Positions 54,253-64,000 of a DNA stretch of 64,000 bases are shown piece by piece. The DNA is from Rhizomys pruinosus (taxonomy: Eukaryota; Chordata; Mammalia; Rodentia; Spalacidae), in the NCBI GenBank assembly GCA_009823505.1, contig VZQC01003035.1:1517596-1581595 (forward strand), in the 5' to 3' direction. The notes under the pieces were generated by a model. The model was not told the DNA's origin and did no database searches. It was given only the letters and a program-made list of their open reading frames with translations. The position numbers and the translations under genes were made by a program. The first letter of the stretch is position 1; every line of letters begins with the position of its first letter.

Positions 54253-55149
54253 GTACCTGCGAACGCGTTTGCAAAAACAAACAATTACGTTGAGTTCCTG
54301 GCCCTGGGAGTGCATCAGATGTTGTTCTCGTGGGGTTCACTGTGTGCCTGACGGGATGTTCACGTCTAGGGAGCCTAGTCCAAGTCCTGATGCTGGTAGA
54401 CTATACGGAGATGGTTATCACAGGCAGTTCAATGGCAGACGTTCGAAAGCGTCTTGAGCCATGCTTCTTTATTTTTTGTTGTGTTTTGGACTCCTTTAAC
54501 AATCCCTTGAAAGTCAAGCAAGGAGAAACTTGCAACTTTTGAGTGTTCAGAACTCTGTGGATGCCAGTATGGAAACATGTAATCTAGTGTATGATGAATC
54601 TTGGCCATGGCAATTAGATGCTCTTTGTCCTCTCACAGTGTGCATATAACTAGATGTAAAACGTAGCCCTTAAAGGAGAGGAGAATGACAGAAGTTGCTG
54701 CTTAGTTTTGACTGATACTTCTGGTGAAAGGCTACCCAAGGCTTCCATTTGTGAATGCTGGCAGATCTGTCTTCTCTGCTTAAGCCTTCCTAGAATTGTT
54801 TCTGTGTGCAACTGACTGGCCTGTGTAGCACTTGGAAGACAAGAAGTGAGGTTGGGTCAGTTCCGGTGCTCCTAGGATACGTAGGAATCACATCTCCCAA
54901 GGGCCAGAAGCTTAGGTTGCTGGTGAGGATGGCTTGGGTGCCCCTTCTGTGTGTAATTCCTCTGCCTCTACCCACATGAAGGTCGTCTTTGGAGACACAT
55001 GCCTGGCTCTATAAACCAGCCATGTCAGATGCAGGACAGATTGACCATGATCTTGGTCCTTAGAAAATGCCAGTTGGGGATCCTTATTTTCCTCTGTACT
55101 TTGAGATCAGGATTTACTGAATCTGTGACTACTATATTTTACCTTTCAG
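54253..55149 (+). other. POLR3D: POLR3D intron after the first coding exon
   Basis: The intron is 0.9 kb of unique sequence. No repeats or other features are recognised. Confidence 0.85.
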
Positions 55150-55193
55150 AAAACCTTTACCCCAAATATTATCAGTCGGAAGATCAAGGAAGA
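55150..55193 (+). CDS. POLR3D: POLR3D coding exon 2 of 8
   Basis: A 44-nt exon encoding KTFTPNIISRKIKE and two bases of the next Glu. The acceptor is cctttcag/AA and the donor is GAAGA/gtaagt. It reads in frame between LGGVKK and EPKEEV. It is the smallest exon of the gene. Confidence 0.95.
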
Positions 55194-56173
55194 GTAAGTA
55201 GCTGGATTTCTGAATACTTGTGCCTTTTTGACTTGACTTACTCTGAATTTGGGGTAGTACTAGGTGTATAGCTAAGAAATTTTCATTTATGCCCTCAGTT
55301 TTTTTCATTAATGATCTTTAGCCTTCATTCCTAGGTTATTCTTATTATAAGCTTTTTTTTACTTATTATTTGTTATGTGTATGAGTGTACTGTCTACATG
55401 TAGGTTGGTGCACCCATGTCGTATAATGCCGCAGAGGTCAGAAGAGGGCGTCAGATTCCCCTGGAACTGGAGTTAAAGACGTTTCTTAGCCGTCATGTGG
55501 GTACAGGGAATGGAACCCAAGTCCTCTGCAAGAGCAGTCAGTGCTCTTAACCGCTGAGCCATCTCTCCAGCCCCTCTTATAAGCTTTAAAGAACACTAAT
55601 GTCCAAGGCACTATGTGTTAGCGTTCTTTTGTAATAAATACCTGACTGCTGTCAACTTACAAAAAGAAAATACTTATTTTGGTACTCAAAGTTGTGCAGC
55701 TTTCAGTCCATGATCAAGTGGCCTTGTTGCTTGGGGGCCTATGGTGAGGCAGCAGATACATATGACAGAGTACTTGAGGGAGAAGAAAAGAGGAGGGGCT
55801 GAGCTTCTGTGTTCTTTGAGGGACAGACCCCACTGACTTCTAGTCCTCCCTGTGAGTTCTCTTAAAGTTCAGCCACTTCCCAGGTAGGGACCAGATTCTT
55901 CACACACACTTTTCCTTTAAGCTCCTTTGCATTCTAGCCTTCCTGCTTTCAGTCAATGAAAAAAACACCACACACACACATTTTGGGCAAGAAAGTAAAG
56001 CAAACTGAAAAGCCTCTGTCTCGTGCAGAAAGTAAAAGTGCCACCAAATGATTTGGTCCTGCTTCTCATGGTATCATTTATTGGTTCATAAACTGCTCAA
56101 TTGGGTGAAATGAGGTGGGTGAGGAGGACCAGTTTTCTGGGCAAAAGTAGGTAATCCTTTTTTTTTTTTTCAG
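55194..56173 (+). other. POLR3D: POLR3D intron with B2 and an old repeat
   Basis: A reverse B2 without the internal duplication lies at about 55,362-55,574. About 350 bp of old interspersed repeat follows (55,610-55,960; 'ttttgtaataaatacctgac', 'gagggacagaccccactgac') that resembles 63,190-63,600 in layout. I cannot name its family. A T-run forms the polypyrimidine tract. Confidence 0.75.
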
Positions 56174-56325
56174 GCCCAAGGAAGAAGTAACCATGAAGAA
56201 GGAAAAGCGTGAACGGGATAGAGACCGCCAGCGTGAGGGGCATGGACGGGGCAAGGGCCGCCCAGAAGTGATCCAGTCCCACTCTATCTTTGAGCAGGGC
56301 CCTGCAGAAATGATGAAGAAAAAAG
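56174..56325 (+). CDS. POLR3D: POLR3D coding exon 3 of 8
   Basis: The exon encodes (E)PKEEVTMKKEKRERDRDRQR, then EGHGRGKGRPEVIQSHSIFE to MKKK(G). It is a strongly charged, Arg/Lys/Glu-rich stretch. The acceptor is a long T-run then cag/GCCC; the donor is AAAAAAG/gtacca, phase 1. Confidence 0.95.
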
Positions 56326-56448
56326 GTACCAGGAAGGGATCAGAACTGAAGAAGGCAGAGTAAACAGGAATTCTGCTCCCAGTTCAGTCTTCTTTGCTGT
56401 TGCCCTCTTCCTTTCTTTATCCCTAGTGAACAGGGTGATTTCCCACAG

Positions 56449-56573
56449 GAAACTGGGATAAGACGGTGGATATGTCAGACATGGGACCCTCTCATATTAT
56501 CAACATCAAAAAAGAGAAGCGAGAAACAGATGAAGAAACCAAGCAGATCCTGCGCATGCTGGAGAAGGATGAT
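56449..56573 (+). CDS. POLR3D: POLR3D coding exon 4 of 8
   Basis: The exon encodes (G)NWDKTVDMSDMGPSHIINIK and continues to QILRMLEKDD. The acceptor is tcccacag/GAAAC and the donor is GATGAT/gtaagt, phase 0. It contains IKKEKRE; such lysines in RPC4 proteins are known SUMO sites in general, though none is proven here. Confidence 0.95.
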
Positions 56574-56837
56574 GTAAGTACCAAAGAGACTTGTGGGGAG
56601 CCAGGTCAGAGAATGCAGAACTCACCGAAGTCCTGGAGTCTTGGGTTACAGAAGCGGTATGGTAGCTCAGAGGTAGTGTGCTTGCCTAGCATGCCTCGGG
56701 CCCTAGGGTCAACCCTTAATATCACAAACACGCGTAGGTAGGTACACATGCACACAAAGAAAAGAAGCTAAAAGAACCTAAGTGGACTGTCCTGTAGGCA
56801 CATGTTCTGGCATTCTTTGACTCCAACTTTTTGGCAG
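56574..56837 (+). repeat. POLR3D intron carrying an ID-like SINE
   Basis: 'atggtagctcagaggtagtg tgcttgcctagcatgcctcg' at about 56,660-56,705 is an ID-type tRNA-derived head. Confidence 0.75.
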
Positions 56838-57006
56838 TTCATCGATGACCCTGGGCTGAAGAACGACACCCGGAACATGCCCGTGCAGCTCCCGCTGGCT
56901 CACTCAGGGTGGCTTTTTAAGGAGGAGAATGAAGAGCCAGATGTTAAGCCTTGGGCAGCTGGCTCCAAGGAAGAAGACATGGAAGTGGACATGCCTGCTA
57001 TCAAAG
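56838..57006 (+). CDS. POLR3D: POLR3D coding exon 5 of 8
   Basis: The exon encodes FIDDPGLKNDTRNMPVQLPL to DMEVDMPAIK, leaving in phase 1. HSGWLFKEENEEPDVKPW is the conserved RPC4 segment. The acceptor is ttggcag/TTC and the donor is AAAG/gtacct. Confidence 0.95.
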
Positions 57007-57370
57007 GTACCTGTGTCAGTTAAGCTCCCCAGTTCTCTGGCTGTCCTAGGAACCCTCACATGAGCCTCCAAGCTGCCGCTCACAAACAGTTCTTTTCCAT
57101 TCCTCCTCTAAGGCACAAGCACTGAACAACACATGAGTTCATCCCTAAGAGTTCCTGTGTCATCCTGGACCAGTGTGCCCAGCCGAGCTGTTCCATTTTA
57201 GACAAGCCAAATGCCTCTTGAATGTGTCTCCCTGTTCTCTCCATAGCTAGCCTTCTTCCACCAGTCTCCTGGCTGAGCAGCCGTGGAAGACAGGTGTGAA
57301 GGGTTGGGGACAACGAGATGCCATAGTGCGCAGCTAGTTGATGTCTTTTCCTTTGTCTTATCTTGGGCAG

Positions 57371-57639
57371 TGAAAGAGGAACCACAGGATGAGGAGGAGG
57401 AGGAGGCCAAGATGAAGGCCCCTCCCAGAGCAGCCAGGAAGACCCCAGGCCTCCCAAAGGATGTGTCTGTTGCAGAGCTGCTCAGGGAACTGAGCCTCAC
57501 CAAGGATGAAGAGCTGCTGTTTCTCCAGCTGCCCGACACCCTTCCTGGACAGCCGCCCACTCAGGATATCAAGCCTGTCAAGACAGAGGTGCAGGCCGAG
57601 GATGGACAGATGGTGCTCATAAAGCAGGAGAAAGACCGG
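57371..57639 (+). CDS. POLR3D: POLR3D coding exon 6 of 8
   Basis: The exon encodes (V)KEEPQDEEEEEAKMKAPPRA and continues through LPKDVSVAELLRELSLTKDE to KQEKDR. It holds an acidic run and repeated KxE motifs (VKEEP, VKTEV, IKQEK), which fit the SUMO consensus. The acceptor is cttgggcag/TG and the donor is GACCGG/gtatgc. It is the longest exon, at 269 nt. Confidence 0.95.
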
Positions 57640-58427
57640 GTATGCTCAGGAGTGAGTGCTGGGAAATCCCCCTCGGAGTGTTGGGCATAGAGGGTAGCAT
57701 GTAGGGAAAGCAGAGGCTTGCTGCTTGAGCTGAACTCTGAGGAGCTCCGAGAATGATTTGTTGGGATTTTTTGGGGTTTGGGTTTTTTTTGGTTTTTTTT
57801 GTTTGTTTGTTTTTTGGTCTTTTCGAGACAGGGTCTCCCTTTAGTCCCAGCTGGCCTGGAGCTCGCTCTGTACACCAGGCTGGCTTTGAACTCACAGAGA
57901 TCCCCCTGCTTCTGCCTCCCGAGTGCTAGGATTAAAGGCATGCACCACCATGCCTGGCAAATGATTTGTTCTTAACCCCTTCAAGAACCTTTAATCCCAG
58001 CATTTGGGAGGCAAGGGCATGTGGATCTCTGTGAGATCAAGGCTAGCCTGGTCTACACAGTGACTAGGCCAGCTGAGGCTACAGGGAGACCCTGTCTACA
58101 AACAAAACAAACAAAAATTACCTACTCCTGTCTCCTGTGTGTATGTGTGTGCATGTGTACACACGTTTACTTTGTGTAATGATAATTTCAGGTGTAGACA
58201 TATGAGAGATACTAGTCTCTTGTGCCCCATCGCAGTTCAGCAGTTATGGGTGTTTCCATTTGCTTGGCTGCCATGGGTTTTATTTTATAACCAGTGGTAG
58301 GCAGCTCGTAAACAAGGCCCTTGTGGACAAGGCCTCTGTTGCAGATGCCTCTCTTTCTCTGGGAAGTAGAATGGAATTCATTCATGAAAGATGTTGCTCA
58401 GTCTCTAGCCACTGCTTCTCTCCCTAG
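57640..58427 (+). repeat. POLR3D intron with an inverted pair of B1s
   Basis: A reverse B1 lies at 57,808-57,960 ('cgagacagggtctcccttta' to 'ccaccatgcctgg') and a + strand B1 at 57,985-58,110 ('cctttaatcccagcatttgg'). The rest is unique. Confidence 0.88.
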
Positions 58428-58580
58428 GAAGCCAGGCTGGCAGAGAACGCTTGTACCTTGGCTGACCTGACAGAGGGTCAGGTGGGTAAGCTGCTCATCC
58501 GAAAGTCGGGGAAGGTGCAGCTCCTCCTGGGCAAGGTGACCCTGGATGTGACAATGGGAACCACCTGCTCTTTCTTGCAG
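58428..58580 (+). CDS. POLR3D: POLR3D coding exon 7 of 8
   Basis: The exon encodes EARLAENACTLADLTEGQVG to TMGTTCSFLQ, the first part of the C-terminal RPC4 dimerisation domain that pairs with RPC5. The acceptor is ctccctag/GAAG and the donor is TTGCAG/gtgaga, phase 0 on both sides. Confidence 0.95.
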
Positions 58581-58718
58581 GTGAGAACCTGTGGGCTAGG
58601 GAGAGGCCTGGGACAGGCTGGGAAGTGCAGCAGCCAGTGCTGAGCTAGTGAGGGCAGCTCTTGGGTCGCAGGACTGAGTGTGGGTGTGTGGTTCTCACTG
58701 ATGTCTCTTGATTGGCAG

Positions 58719-58841
58719 GAGCTGGTGTCTGTGGGCCTTGGAGATAGTAGGACGGGAGAGATGACAGTCCTGGGACATGTAAAGCACAAACTCGTATGTT
58801 CTCCCGATTTTGAATCCCTCTTGGATCACAAACACCGGTAA
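58719..58841 (+). CDS. POLR3D: POLR3D last coding exon and stop
   Basis: The exon encodes ELVSVGLGDSRTGEMTVLGH and continues to the C-terminus SLLDHKHR-stop (TAA 58,839-58,841). It completes the C-terminal beta-barrel-like dimerisation domain. The acceptor is attggcag/GAG. No premature stop or frameshift occurs in any of the eight exons. Confidence 0.96.
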   Translation, partial: ELVSVGLGDSRTGEMTVLGHVKHKLVCSPDFESLLDHKHR

Positions 58842-59282
58842 AAATGAGCAGATGGAGGAGGATGGTGACTGCTCATGGCTGCTGCCTGCTCCAGACGTTT
58901 TGTTCTCAGTTCTGTGAGACCCAGAAGGGGCCTGATTAGCCCATCCACTGCAGCCTTTCTCCCAGTGTCTCCCCACTGGGGTCCATGCCACATCCTCCCC
59001 CCGGCAGCTGTGAATGGCGCAGTGGCCTTCCCCAGCATGGGTATGGAAGGCACAGCCTTGCTGCTGGGTACTTGTCCCTGATATTTATTTTTATATTTAT
59101 GTCTTAATGTCCACAACTGTCTGCATCCTTCCAAGGCGGGGTGGCACAGACTCCTTGTCTAGAGCTTTGGGGTACAGGGTGGGAGGGGAGGCTGCAGCTT
59201 TGGCTTTCTCTCTTGTGTGCCTGGTAGGAAGGAGAATTAGGATGGAGTCCAAGACACAGGACTCATCCCAGCTCATTGCTTC

Positions 59283-59465
59283 CTGGTTCTCTGACCTGGG
59301 ACATGCTACCTGACCTCTCTGAGCCTCAGATTCCTCATAACACAAAAATGAGGATATTACCTACCTCACAGGGTTGGTGTGAGGATTAAATGAAATACTG
59401 TGGGTGAAAACTCCTTGCACAAGGCCACACAGATCCACAGACTATCAATAAATGTTAAATTTCCC
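59283..59465 (+). repeat. MIR SINE inside the POLR3D 3'UTR
   Basis: 'gacctctctgagcctcagat', 'ttacctacctcacagggttg' and 'gtgaggattaaatgaaatac', then 'atcaataaatgttaaa', follow the MIR consensus in order. Confidence 0.85.
59447..59452 (+). terminator. POLR3D: POLR3D polyadenylation signal AATAAA
   Basis: The first AATAAA after the stop. It lies at the 3' end of the MIR, where many MIR copies carry 'caataaatg'. Confidence 0.7.
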
Positions 59466-59494
59466 TTTCCTTTGCCTGAGTCTATTTTTTTTAA

Positions 59495-59696
59495 CATTTT
59501 TATTTATGGGTATGAATGTATTGCCTAGACGTGGGTAGAAGGTGCACCCATGTCATGCAGTGACGAGGAGGTCAGAAGAAGGTGTTGGATCCCCTGGAAC
59601 TGGAGTTACGGATGATAGTTAGCCACCATCTGGATAACCTGGGTCCTCTGCAAGAGTAGTCAGTGCTCTTAACCACTGAGCCATCTCTCCATCCCC
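59495..59696 (-). repeat. B2 SINE, older
   Basis: 'gggtatgaatgtattgccta' to 'gagccatctctccatcccc', diverged. Confidence 0.88.
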
Positions 59697-59804
59697 TTGG
59701 GTCTATTTTTTTTTGGGGGGGGGTCTATTTTCAAACAAAACAAACATAAGAATCTTTCAAGAAGTGACTGGAACTGCTCATAACCCTATGTTTTTTGTTT
59801 GTTT

Positions 59805-59965
59805 GTTTTTGTTTTTGGTCCTTTCGAGACAGGGTCTCCCTGTAGCCCCAGCTGTCCTGGAACTCACTCTGTAGACCAGGCTGGCCTTAAACTCACAAAG
59901 ATACGCCTGCCTCTGCCTCCCAAGTGCTAGGATTAAAGGTGTGCGCCACCACGTCCGGCTAACCC
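59805..59965 (-). repeat. B1 SINE
   Basis: 'cgagacagggtctccctgta' to 'gtgcgccaccacgtccgg', well preserved. Confidence 0.93.
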
Positions 59966-60135
59966 TATGTTTTTTAAATAATGCGGAGTGGAACTCAAGA
60001 CCTGGCGAAGGCTAGACAAGTGCCCTGAGCCATTAATCTCAGCTCTCCTTCATCCTTACTCTACAGCCTCACCCAGCCTGGGATGATATAAATATTCATG
60101 TTAGCTGTTCATAATTCCATAAAGATATTTCTCAA

Positions 60136-60345
60136 GGGCTGGAGAGATGGCTCAGCAGTTAATGGTACCAGCTGCTCTTGAAGAGGACCAGGGTTCTATT
60201 CCCAGCACCTACATGGTAGTTAACAACTGTTAGTAACTCCAGTTCCAGGAGATCAGTGCCCTCTTCTGATTTCCTCGGCGACTGCACGACATATGTTCAC
60301 CCACCCACCTACATGCAGGCAACACACATACATTAAAAAAGCCTT
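60136..60345 (+). repeat. B2 SINE, older
   Basis: 'gggctggagagatggctcag' to 'catgcaggcaacacacatac'. Confidence 0.88.
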
Positions 60346-61134
60346 TCAAATCTCTGGCTGTAGAATTACCGTGACACTATTCCCAGTAGTGCTTAACAGA
60401 ACAACACTTGTTAAGATAAGGATTGAGGCTTGGTAAGTCTCACCACTTCGAAGCTCAGTATTTGAGAGGTCCCTTTGGCTCCTGTTTTAGCATCACTAGT
60501 TTGCCGCTCAGTGGGCACTGCACAGTTCCCAGCGCCACACTCACTGCTGAGTTGTAAATTGGTAATCTTGCTTCCCTCACAGGCGTCATTGTGCCCTGTG
60601 TGGCACCTGGAAGAACAGCTGCTGAGACATGTTGGAGCAAAGCCGCACCAATGGCCTAGCACCCTCTGCTGGCCTGTGCAGCAGGGATGCACCCAGCCTG
60701 ATGAGAGCTGGATAGCTCTTTGAAGTCGGCCTTTCCTTTCTGCTCCTGAAGTCTGATTTATTGAGCCTTGCTGGGACTTTTCCTATAGTCTCTCAGGCTG
60801 CCCGACAAGCAGCTGTGAAGGGGATTGAATCGTGACTACATTGCTATTTCTGGAACCAAAAGCTTTTGTCAGCTTGGTTGGGTAGTGGTGTTGGGATCTT
60901 CATCAGACATGTAGAGTAGAAACTGAATGAGTTCCTCCAAAATATATGCCATGGCCCTCCTATCTGGTCTAAGACTGAGCTCTGATTAGCTCTGGCCTCC
61001 AGCTCCTTGTTCTTTTAAATAGCTAATGTCCTGTAGTCCTGTACTTGGGTCTCTGGTAATCCTCCTTGTCTATTTCTTTGGTTCAGAAATGTCTGCCCCC
61101 CCCCTTTTTTTTTTGCGATCCTTAGTTCTTTAGT

Positions 61135-61235
61135 TTTTTTGAGACAGTCTCTCTGTAACTCAGGTTGGGCTCAAAATCCTGCCTCAGCCCTCCTGAGTGC
61201 TGGAATTACAGGCTTGCACCAACAAATGCAGCAGT
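61135..61235 (-). repeat. Partial old B1-like SINE
   Basis: 'gagacagtctctctgtaact' to 'gctggaattacaggcttgca'. Confidence 0.65.
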
Positions 61236-61602
61236 CTTTTTAAATTTTCTACACTAACCAGAAAACAGAAAGAACAGGTACCACCTTCACCATCTCAAAT
61301 GCCTAAGAAAGTGAAGTGGCAACTGTGTCTAAGTCCTTACCACCTGTCTAGGTTCCACATGCACGAGATAGAGCTCATTAGTGAGTGTGGGAAAGGAAGA
61401 AGCAAGTCTGCTTTCTTGGCTGAGCTTCCAAAGCATATATTTCAACAAATATGTGCAAATAATGGGAGAGAAGCCCAAAGGCAGATCGATGGAAAGGGTG
61501 TAAATGGATGCAAATTTATTACTACCTGCATCTGTGTATGTGTATATTGTGTTAGAAAAAGAATGATAGGCTTGTTCATTTCTTTTTGTGCAGGCTTTTT
61601 AA

Positions 61603-61793
61603 AAATGTGTATGAGTGTATTGCCTGCATGTATGTATGTTCACCTGTGTCATGCAGTGCCTGAAGAGAGCATCGGATCCCCCGGAACTGGAGTTTCAGAC
61701 AGTTATTAGCCACCATGTAGATGCTAGGAATAGAACCTGGGTCCTCTGCAAGAGCAACCAGTGCTTTTACCCACTGAGCCATCTCTCCAGCAC
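61603..61793 (-). repeat. B2 SINE, older
   Basis: 'atgtgtatgagtgtattgcc' to 'gagccatctctccagcac'. Confidence 0.85.
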
Positions 61794-61869
61794 TTGCAAT
61801 GTATACTGTAGTTGGGTTTAGGATCGGCTCCAACCCCACCAGGAACCTTGAGAAAAAGAATCACTTCTT

Positions 61870-62085
61870 GGGCTGAAGAGGTAGTCAGGGATTAAGAGCA
61901 CTTGCTATTCTTCCAGAGGACTTGGGTTTGATTCCCAGCACCCACATTGGTGACTAACTCCAGTTCCAGGGAATCCAACACCACCCTCTGATCTCTGTGA
62001 GCATTGCACGACTTGGGTGCATTTATGCACAGCCAATGCACAGCCAATACACCCAGACATATTAAAAATAAATAAAACATTAAAA
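61870..62085 (+). repeat. B2 SINE, older
   Basis: 'gggctgaagaggtagtcagg' to a 'taaaaataaataaaac' tail. It carries a small 'agccaatgcac' duplication near 62,030. Confidence 0.83.
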
Positions 62086-62119
62086 AATCACTTGTACAAA
62101 TAAAAAATCTTTTTTTTTT

Positions 62120-62445
62120 TTTTTGTATTTTTGAGACAGGGTTTCTGTTTAGTCCTAGCTGACCTGGAGCTTGCTCTGTAGACCAAGCTGGCCTTGAACT
62201 CACAAGAGATCTGCCTGCTTCTGCCTCTGCCTCCTGAGTGCTGGGATTAAAGGCATGCGCCACCACACCTGGCAAAATAAATAATTTTTTTTTTGGTCTT
62301 TTCAAGACAGGGTCTCCCTGTAGCCCCTGCTGTCCTGGAACTCACTTTGTAGACCAGGCTGGCCTTGAACTCACAAAGATCCTCCTGCCTCTGCCTCCCA
62401 AGTGCTAGGATTAAAGGCAGGTGCCACCACGCCCGGCCAAAATAA
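62120..62445 (-). repeat. Two reverse B1s in tandem
   Basis: 62,125-62,275 and 62,293-62,440. Each runs from 'gagacagggt' to 'gccaccac', joined by a short 'aaaataaataattttt'. Confidence 0.92.
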
Positions 62446-62489
62446 ATAATTTTTAAAAAATTACTTTTGCTCACTAAGCTCAGTTTATT

Positions 62490-62715
62490 TTATTTTATTT
62501 TTTTATTTATTTTTGTATGTGTATGAGTGCACTGTCTGCATGTAGGTTTGTGCACCCGTGTCGTTCAATGCCGTGGAGGTCAGAAGAGGGCATCAGATTC
62601 CCCTGGAACTGGAGTTAAAGACGGTTCTCAGCTGCCATGTGGGTGCTGGGGATCAAACCTGGGTCCTCTGCAAGAGCGGTCGCTCTTAACCACTAGGCCA
62701 TCTCTCCAGCCCAGT
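62490..62715 (-). repeat. B2 SINE without the internal duplication
   Basis: 'tatgtgtatgagtgcactgt' to 'ggccatctctccagccc'. Confidence 0.92.
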
Positions 62716-62789
62716 TTATTTTCTCAGAATGACATTATCATAGCTTTTGTGATACAGTGTTTTTTTGTTTTTTTTTTTAATTTTAAACA

Positions 62790-62958
62790 TTTTGTGTGGA
62801 GGTCAGAGGCCAACTTCCCAGAGTTGGTCCCTGCCTTCCTTGTTGGCTTAGGGTCTCTTGTTTCTGCTGCTGCTTTTTACCTGGGTGCCAGGCATCAAAC
62901 TCAAGTCATCAGGCTTATGCAACAAGTCCTTTCATCCACAGAGCCATCTCCCAGGATC
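62790..62958 (-). repeat. B3-type SINE
   Basis: 'gaggtcagaggccaacttcc', 'aaactcaagtcatcaggctt' and 'cacagagccatctccc' follow the B3 order in reverse. Confidence 0.7.
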
Positions 62959-63189
62959 CCTCATGTTGCTGTTAGCATGATCATGAAACATTTACTAGGT
63001 GCCAGATAAATATGTGCCTACGTAGCAGGCATTCGTGATCAGCACTAGACTGACTGGGACTTAATAAGGATGACAACATCTGGAGATCCATGTTTCTAGA
63101 ATTGAATGGCAACCAAAATCTTAGCAAGATATTCTTGCATCCATTTGCTCTGCCACCTTCAGTGTCGTTTCATCATTGTGCAAATCTAT

Positions 63190-63600
63190 TTTCTGCTGTA
63201 ACAAAATACCCGAGGCTGGGTATACTATAATGAAAGGTTTACTTGGCTCACAGCTTTAGACACACAAAAGCACTTCACCAGCACTTGCTGGGTCTAGTCA
63301 TAGCCCTATGGCTGCATTACAGCATGGTGGATGGTGTAATGGTGATAGTACATGTAGGAAAGAGCAATCACATGGTGGGAAAGAAGCCAGAGGGAGGAGG
63401 CCCGCCCAGGCTTGCTCTTTCAGGAGAGAACACCAGAATACCAGCATTAATCCCTTCCAAGAGTGATACCTTCCATGACCTAGTCACCTCCTAACAGGCC
63501 CCACCTCTTAAAGGTTCCACCACCCAATACCACTAGCACTAGAACCAAGCCTTAGCTACAAGAGCTTTTAAGGGATAAACCACATCCTGACCATAAGAAA
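63190..63600. repeat. Old interspersed repeat, family not named
   Basis: 'gctgtaacaaaatacccgag', 'gtttacttggctcacagctt' and 'cacctcctaacaggccccac' are phrases I associate with an old mammalian interspersed repeat (LTR/MaLR-like). I cannot assign it from sequence alone. Confidence 0.5.
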
Positions 63601-63609
63601 AACAAAACA

Positions 63610-63838
63610 GGGCTGGAGAGATAGCCTAGTGGTTAAGAGCGCCAACTGCTCTTACAGAGGACCCGGGTTCGATCCCCAGCACCCACATGGCGGCCGAGAG
63701 CCGTCTGGGACTCCAATTCCAGGAGAACTCCAGTTCCAGGGGAATCCGACACCCTCTTCTGACCTCCGCGGCATTGCACGACACGGGTGCACAAACTTGC
63801 ATGCAGACAGTACATTCATACACATACAGAAATAAATA
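63610..63838 (+). repeat. Young B2 SINE
   Basis: A CpG-rich copy with the 17-bp duplication and B box ggttcgatccc. A B1 is fused directly to its 'aaataaataaa' tail. Confidence 0.94.
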
Positions 63839-63840
63839 AA

Positions 63841-64000
63841 TGCCAGGTGTGGTGGCGCACGCCTTAAATCCTAGCACTTGGGAGGCAGAGGCACGCGTAT
63901 CTCTGTGAGTTCGAGGCCAGCCTGGTCTACAGAGTGAGTTCCAGGACAGCCAGAGCTACAGGGAGACCCTGTCTCAAAAAAACCAAAAAAAAAAAAAAAA
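63841..64000 (+). repeat. B1 SINE at window end
   Basis: 'gccaggtgtggtggcgcacg' to 'gtctcaaaaaaacc' and an A tail that runs off the window. Confidence 0.94.

Larger units (their letters stand above)
53560..54265. promoter_or_regulatory. CpG island and bidirectional miR-320/POLR3D promoter
   Basis: CpG density is far above the surrounding sequence. It contains a palindromic CRE (TGACGTCA, 53,726-53,733), an ETS-type CTTCCG (53,734-53,739) and a YY1-type AAGATGGCGGC (53,749-53,759). YY1 motifs in this orientation usually sit just downstream of a TSS, so POLR3D transcription probably begins at about 53,730-53,748. miR-320 runs the other way from about 53,674. Confidence 0.8.
58842..59472 (+). 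other. POLR3D: POLR3D 3' untranslated region
   Basis: About 630 bases from TAA to just past AATAAA. The last 180 bases are an ancient MIR SINE in the sense direction, which supplies the poly(A) signal. Confidence 0.75.
59473..64000. other. Region downstream of POLR3D
   Basis: SINE-dense, with unique stretches at 60.35-61.1, 61.23-61.6 and 62.96-63.19 kb. In other mammals PIWIL2 follows POLR3D, but I recognise no PIWIL2 exon here. Confidence 0.7.

Noticed and set aside
60411..60723. Unique GC-richer stretch that might be an exon downstream of POLR3D
   Set aside because: Short frames exist on both strands, but I recognise no product and no paired splice sites.

Overview
The window is mammalian, from a muroid rodent. 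It has GT-AG spliced exons, one CpG island, and dense B1, B2, B4/ID and L1 repeats. The most CpG-rich B2 copies end in a block (about 'gcacgacacgggtgcac...cagtacattcatacacata') that I do not associate with mouse or rat. A cricetid (hamster/vole group) fits best, but the species is an inference.

Three protein genes and one microRNA are laid out in the conserved order BMP1 - PHYHIP - MIR320 - POLR3D. (1) 1-9,390, + strand: the last four coding exons of BMP1 (long, mTLD-type form), encoding CUB4, CUB5 and the C-terminus, plus the 3'UTR. The intron between the CUB4 and CUB5 exons holds a 1.26-kb, 41/42-bp minisatellite. (2) 16,210-about 28,450, - strand: all of PHYHIP. Four coding exons sum exactly to 330 codons, with a 1.5-kb 3'UTR and a probable non-coding first exon. 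BMP1 and PHYHIP are tail-to-tail. (3) 28.5-53.5 kb: a gene-poor repeat desert with a full-length L1 on the - strand (34,950-40,586) and a 5-kb block (43,556-about 48,540) that looks like uncorrected sequence after a single N. (4) 53.6-59.5 kb: a CpG-island promoter with the miR-320 hairpin on the - strand and POLR3D on the + strand. Its eight coding exons sum to 399 codons plus stop. (5) 59.5-64 kb: repeat-rich flank with no recognised gene.

BMP1 is a secreted procollagen/matrix protease, PHYHIP a cytoplasmic neuronal protein and POLR3D an RNA polymerase III subunit, so the neighbourhood is synteny rather than a pathway. The one real regulatory coupling is miR-320 with POLR3D. The hairpin lies antisense just upstream of the POLR3D start region, and a TATA-like box sits about 30 bp upstream of the pre-miRNA 5' end.

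Exon coordinates come from splice sites and reading-frame continuity. Repeat boundaries are good to roughly 10-20 bp. Family names come from recognising consensus motifs, not from a database search.
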